Positions 53,574-53,889 of a stretch of 53,889 nt of DNA are shown here, piece after piece. Made by a program: the position numbers and the translations under genes. Source of the DNA: Caulobacter sp. HMWF025. GTDB taxonomy: Bacteria > Pseudomonadota > Alphaproteobacteria > Caulobacterales > Caulobacteraceae. How positions within the stretch are numbered: position 1 is the first letter of the stretch; each line of letters begins with the position of its first letter. The stretch spans positions 1-53,889 of the forward strand of contig NZ_QAII01000052.1 of assembly GCF_003060965.1 (NCBI RefSeq), read 5' to 3'. Below the pieces are notes generated by a model. It ran no database searches, had not been told where the DNA came from, and saw nothing but the letters and a program-made list of their open reading frames with translations.

Positions 53574-53889
53574 CCTGATTGCGACCCTCGCCGCTGATGC
53601 AGGACGGGCACCTGGTCAAACGCCTCCGCAACGCCTCGCCCTGCTGGTGCCGGTCGGCGTGGTTGTCGCCCTGGCCGGCGTCCTGGTCTGGCTGAAGATC
53701 CGTCCGGATCTCGCCCAGGCGGCCTCGGGCGGCTTTTTCTGGATCAAGGCCGCCTATACGGCGGCCCTCGGCCTGGGCGGCTATCTGGCCGCCGAGCGCC
53801 TGTCGCGACCGGCCGCATCGCCTCGCCGCGGCCTGATCCTCGGCGGCGCGGTCCTGGGCCTGTTCCTGCTGGCGGGGCTGGTTCAGCTG
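53560..53889 (+). CDS. nrsF: NrsF-type (DUF1109) anti-sigma factor, partial
   Basis: The start of a polytopic anti-sigma factor; 110 residues are visible before the window ends. [15 protein letters not shown] is the DUF1109 opening. Membrane segments near 26-45, 55-75 and 85-110 (GLILGGAVLGLFLLAGLVQL) can be seen. The full protein has six helices and metal-sensing cysteines that lie beyond the window. It overlaps sigF by 14 bases. Confidence 0.9.
   Translation, partial: MQTDDLIATLAADAGRAPGQTPPQRLALLVPVGVVVALAGVLVWLKIRPDLAQAASGGFFWIKAAYTAALGLGGYLAAERLSRPAASPRRGLILGGAVLGLFLLAGLVQL

Overview
The window is about 54 kb of GC-rich chromosome from an alphaproteobacterium, most likely Caulobacter or a close relative. 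Pointers to this are the ThrB-RnhA pair near IspH, the SigF-NrsF/bufferin locus at the right end, the DUF1285 - CoA pyrophosphatase - CCA-adding enzyme cluster, an alphaproteobacterial-type LexA direct repeat, and many ATGA/GTGA stop-start overlaps. I see no tRNA or rRNA gene, CRISPR array, insertion sequence or prophage. It reads as ordinary core chromosome carrying several small accessory cassettes.

Left third (0-21 kb): a chemoreceptor; a lipo/secreted-type hypothetical plus argS; ispH; a two-gene cassette (GbsR/MarR-type repressor and membrane SRPBCC protein) lying between ispH and thrB-rnhA; a divergent HxlR regulator/QorB-type reductase pair; a serine-recombinase-like protein that has lost its catalytic serine; an ABC-2 exporter; an NfeD/SPFH pair; a TIGR02301-type protein; nitronate monooxygenase; a 45-residue membrane peptide; several dehydrogenases; a site-2-type protease with a NUDIX protein; a patatin; BdhA and YaaA.

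Middle (21-40 kb): a GATase, the CCA-adding enzyme behind a strong leader hairpin, a CoA pyrophosphatase and DUF1285; an MFS transporter between two GNAT genes; TfoX; a six-gene minus-strand run (MBL hydrolase, MarR, enoyl-CoA hydratase/isomerase, two SDRs, a membrane protein) that looks like acyl-CoA or lipid catabolism; an exported protein made of five four-cysteine repeats followed by the clearest intrinsic terminator in the window; and a YciI - ECF42 sigma - feruloyl-CoA synthetase-like - TPP enzyme - nitroreductase run.

Right third (40-54 kb): GT9 glycosyltransferase, YgfZ/CAF17, an alpha/beta hydrolase behind overlapping CAAAGT repeats, tag with a LexA-type box, ThiE, bfd/bfr with Fur-like boxes, a second chemoreceptor divergent from an HTH regulator across a perfect 17-bp palindrome, small envelope proteins, a response regulator with a helical partner, and bufABC-DoxX divergent from sigF-nrsF. 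The last two transcription units carry matching GTAACC-N16-CGWA promoters, so SigF probably drives both itself and the copper-buffering peptide operon.

The best candidates for something little described are the five-repeat cysteine protein, the catalytically dead recombinase-like protein with its upstream palindrome, the GbsR/SRPBCC cassette with matched 20-bp operators, and the HTH/chemoreceptor pair with its palindrome. All functional statements are from reading the sequence and from family knowledge; no database search was run.
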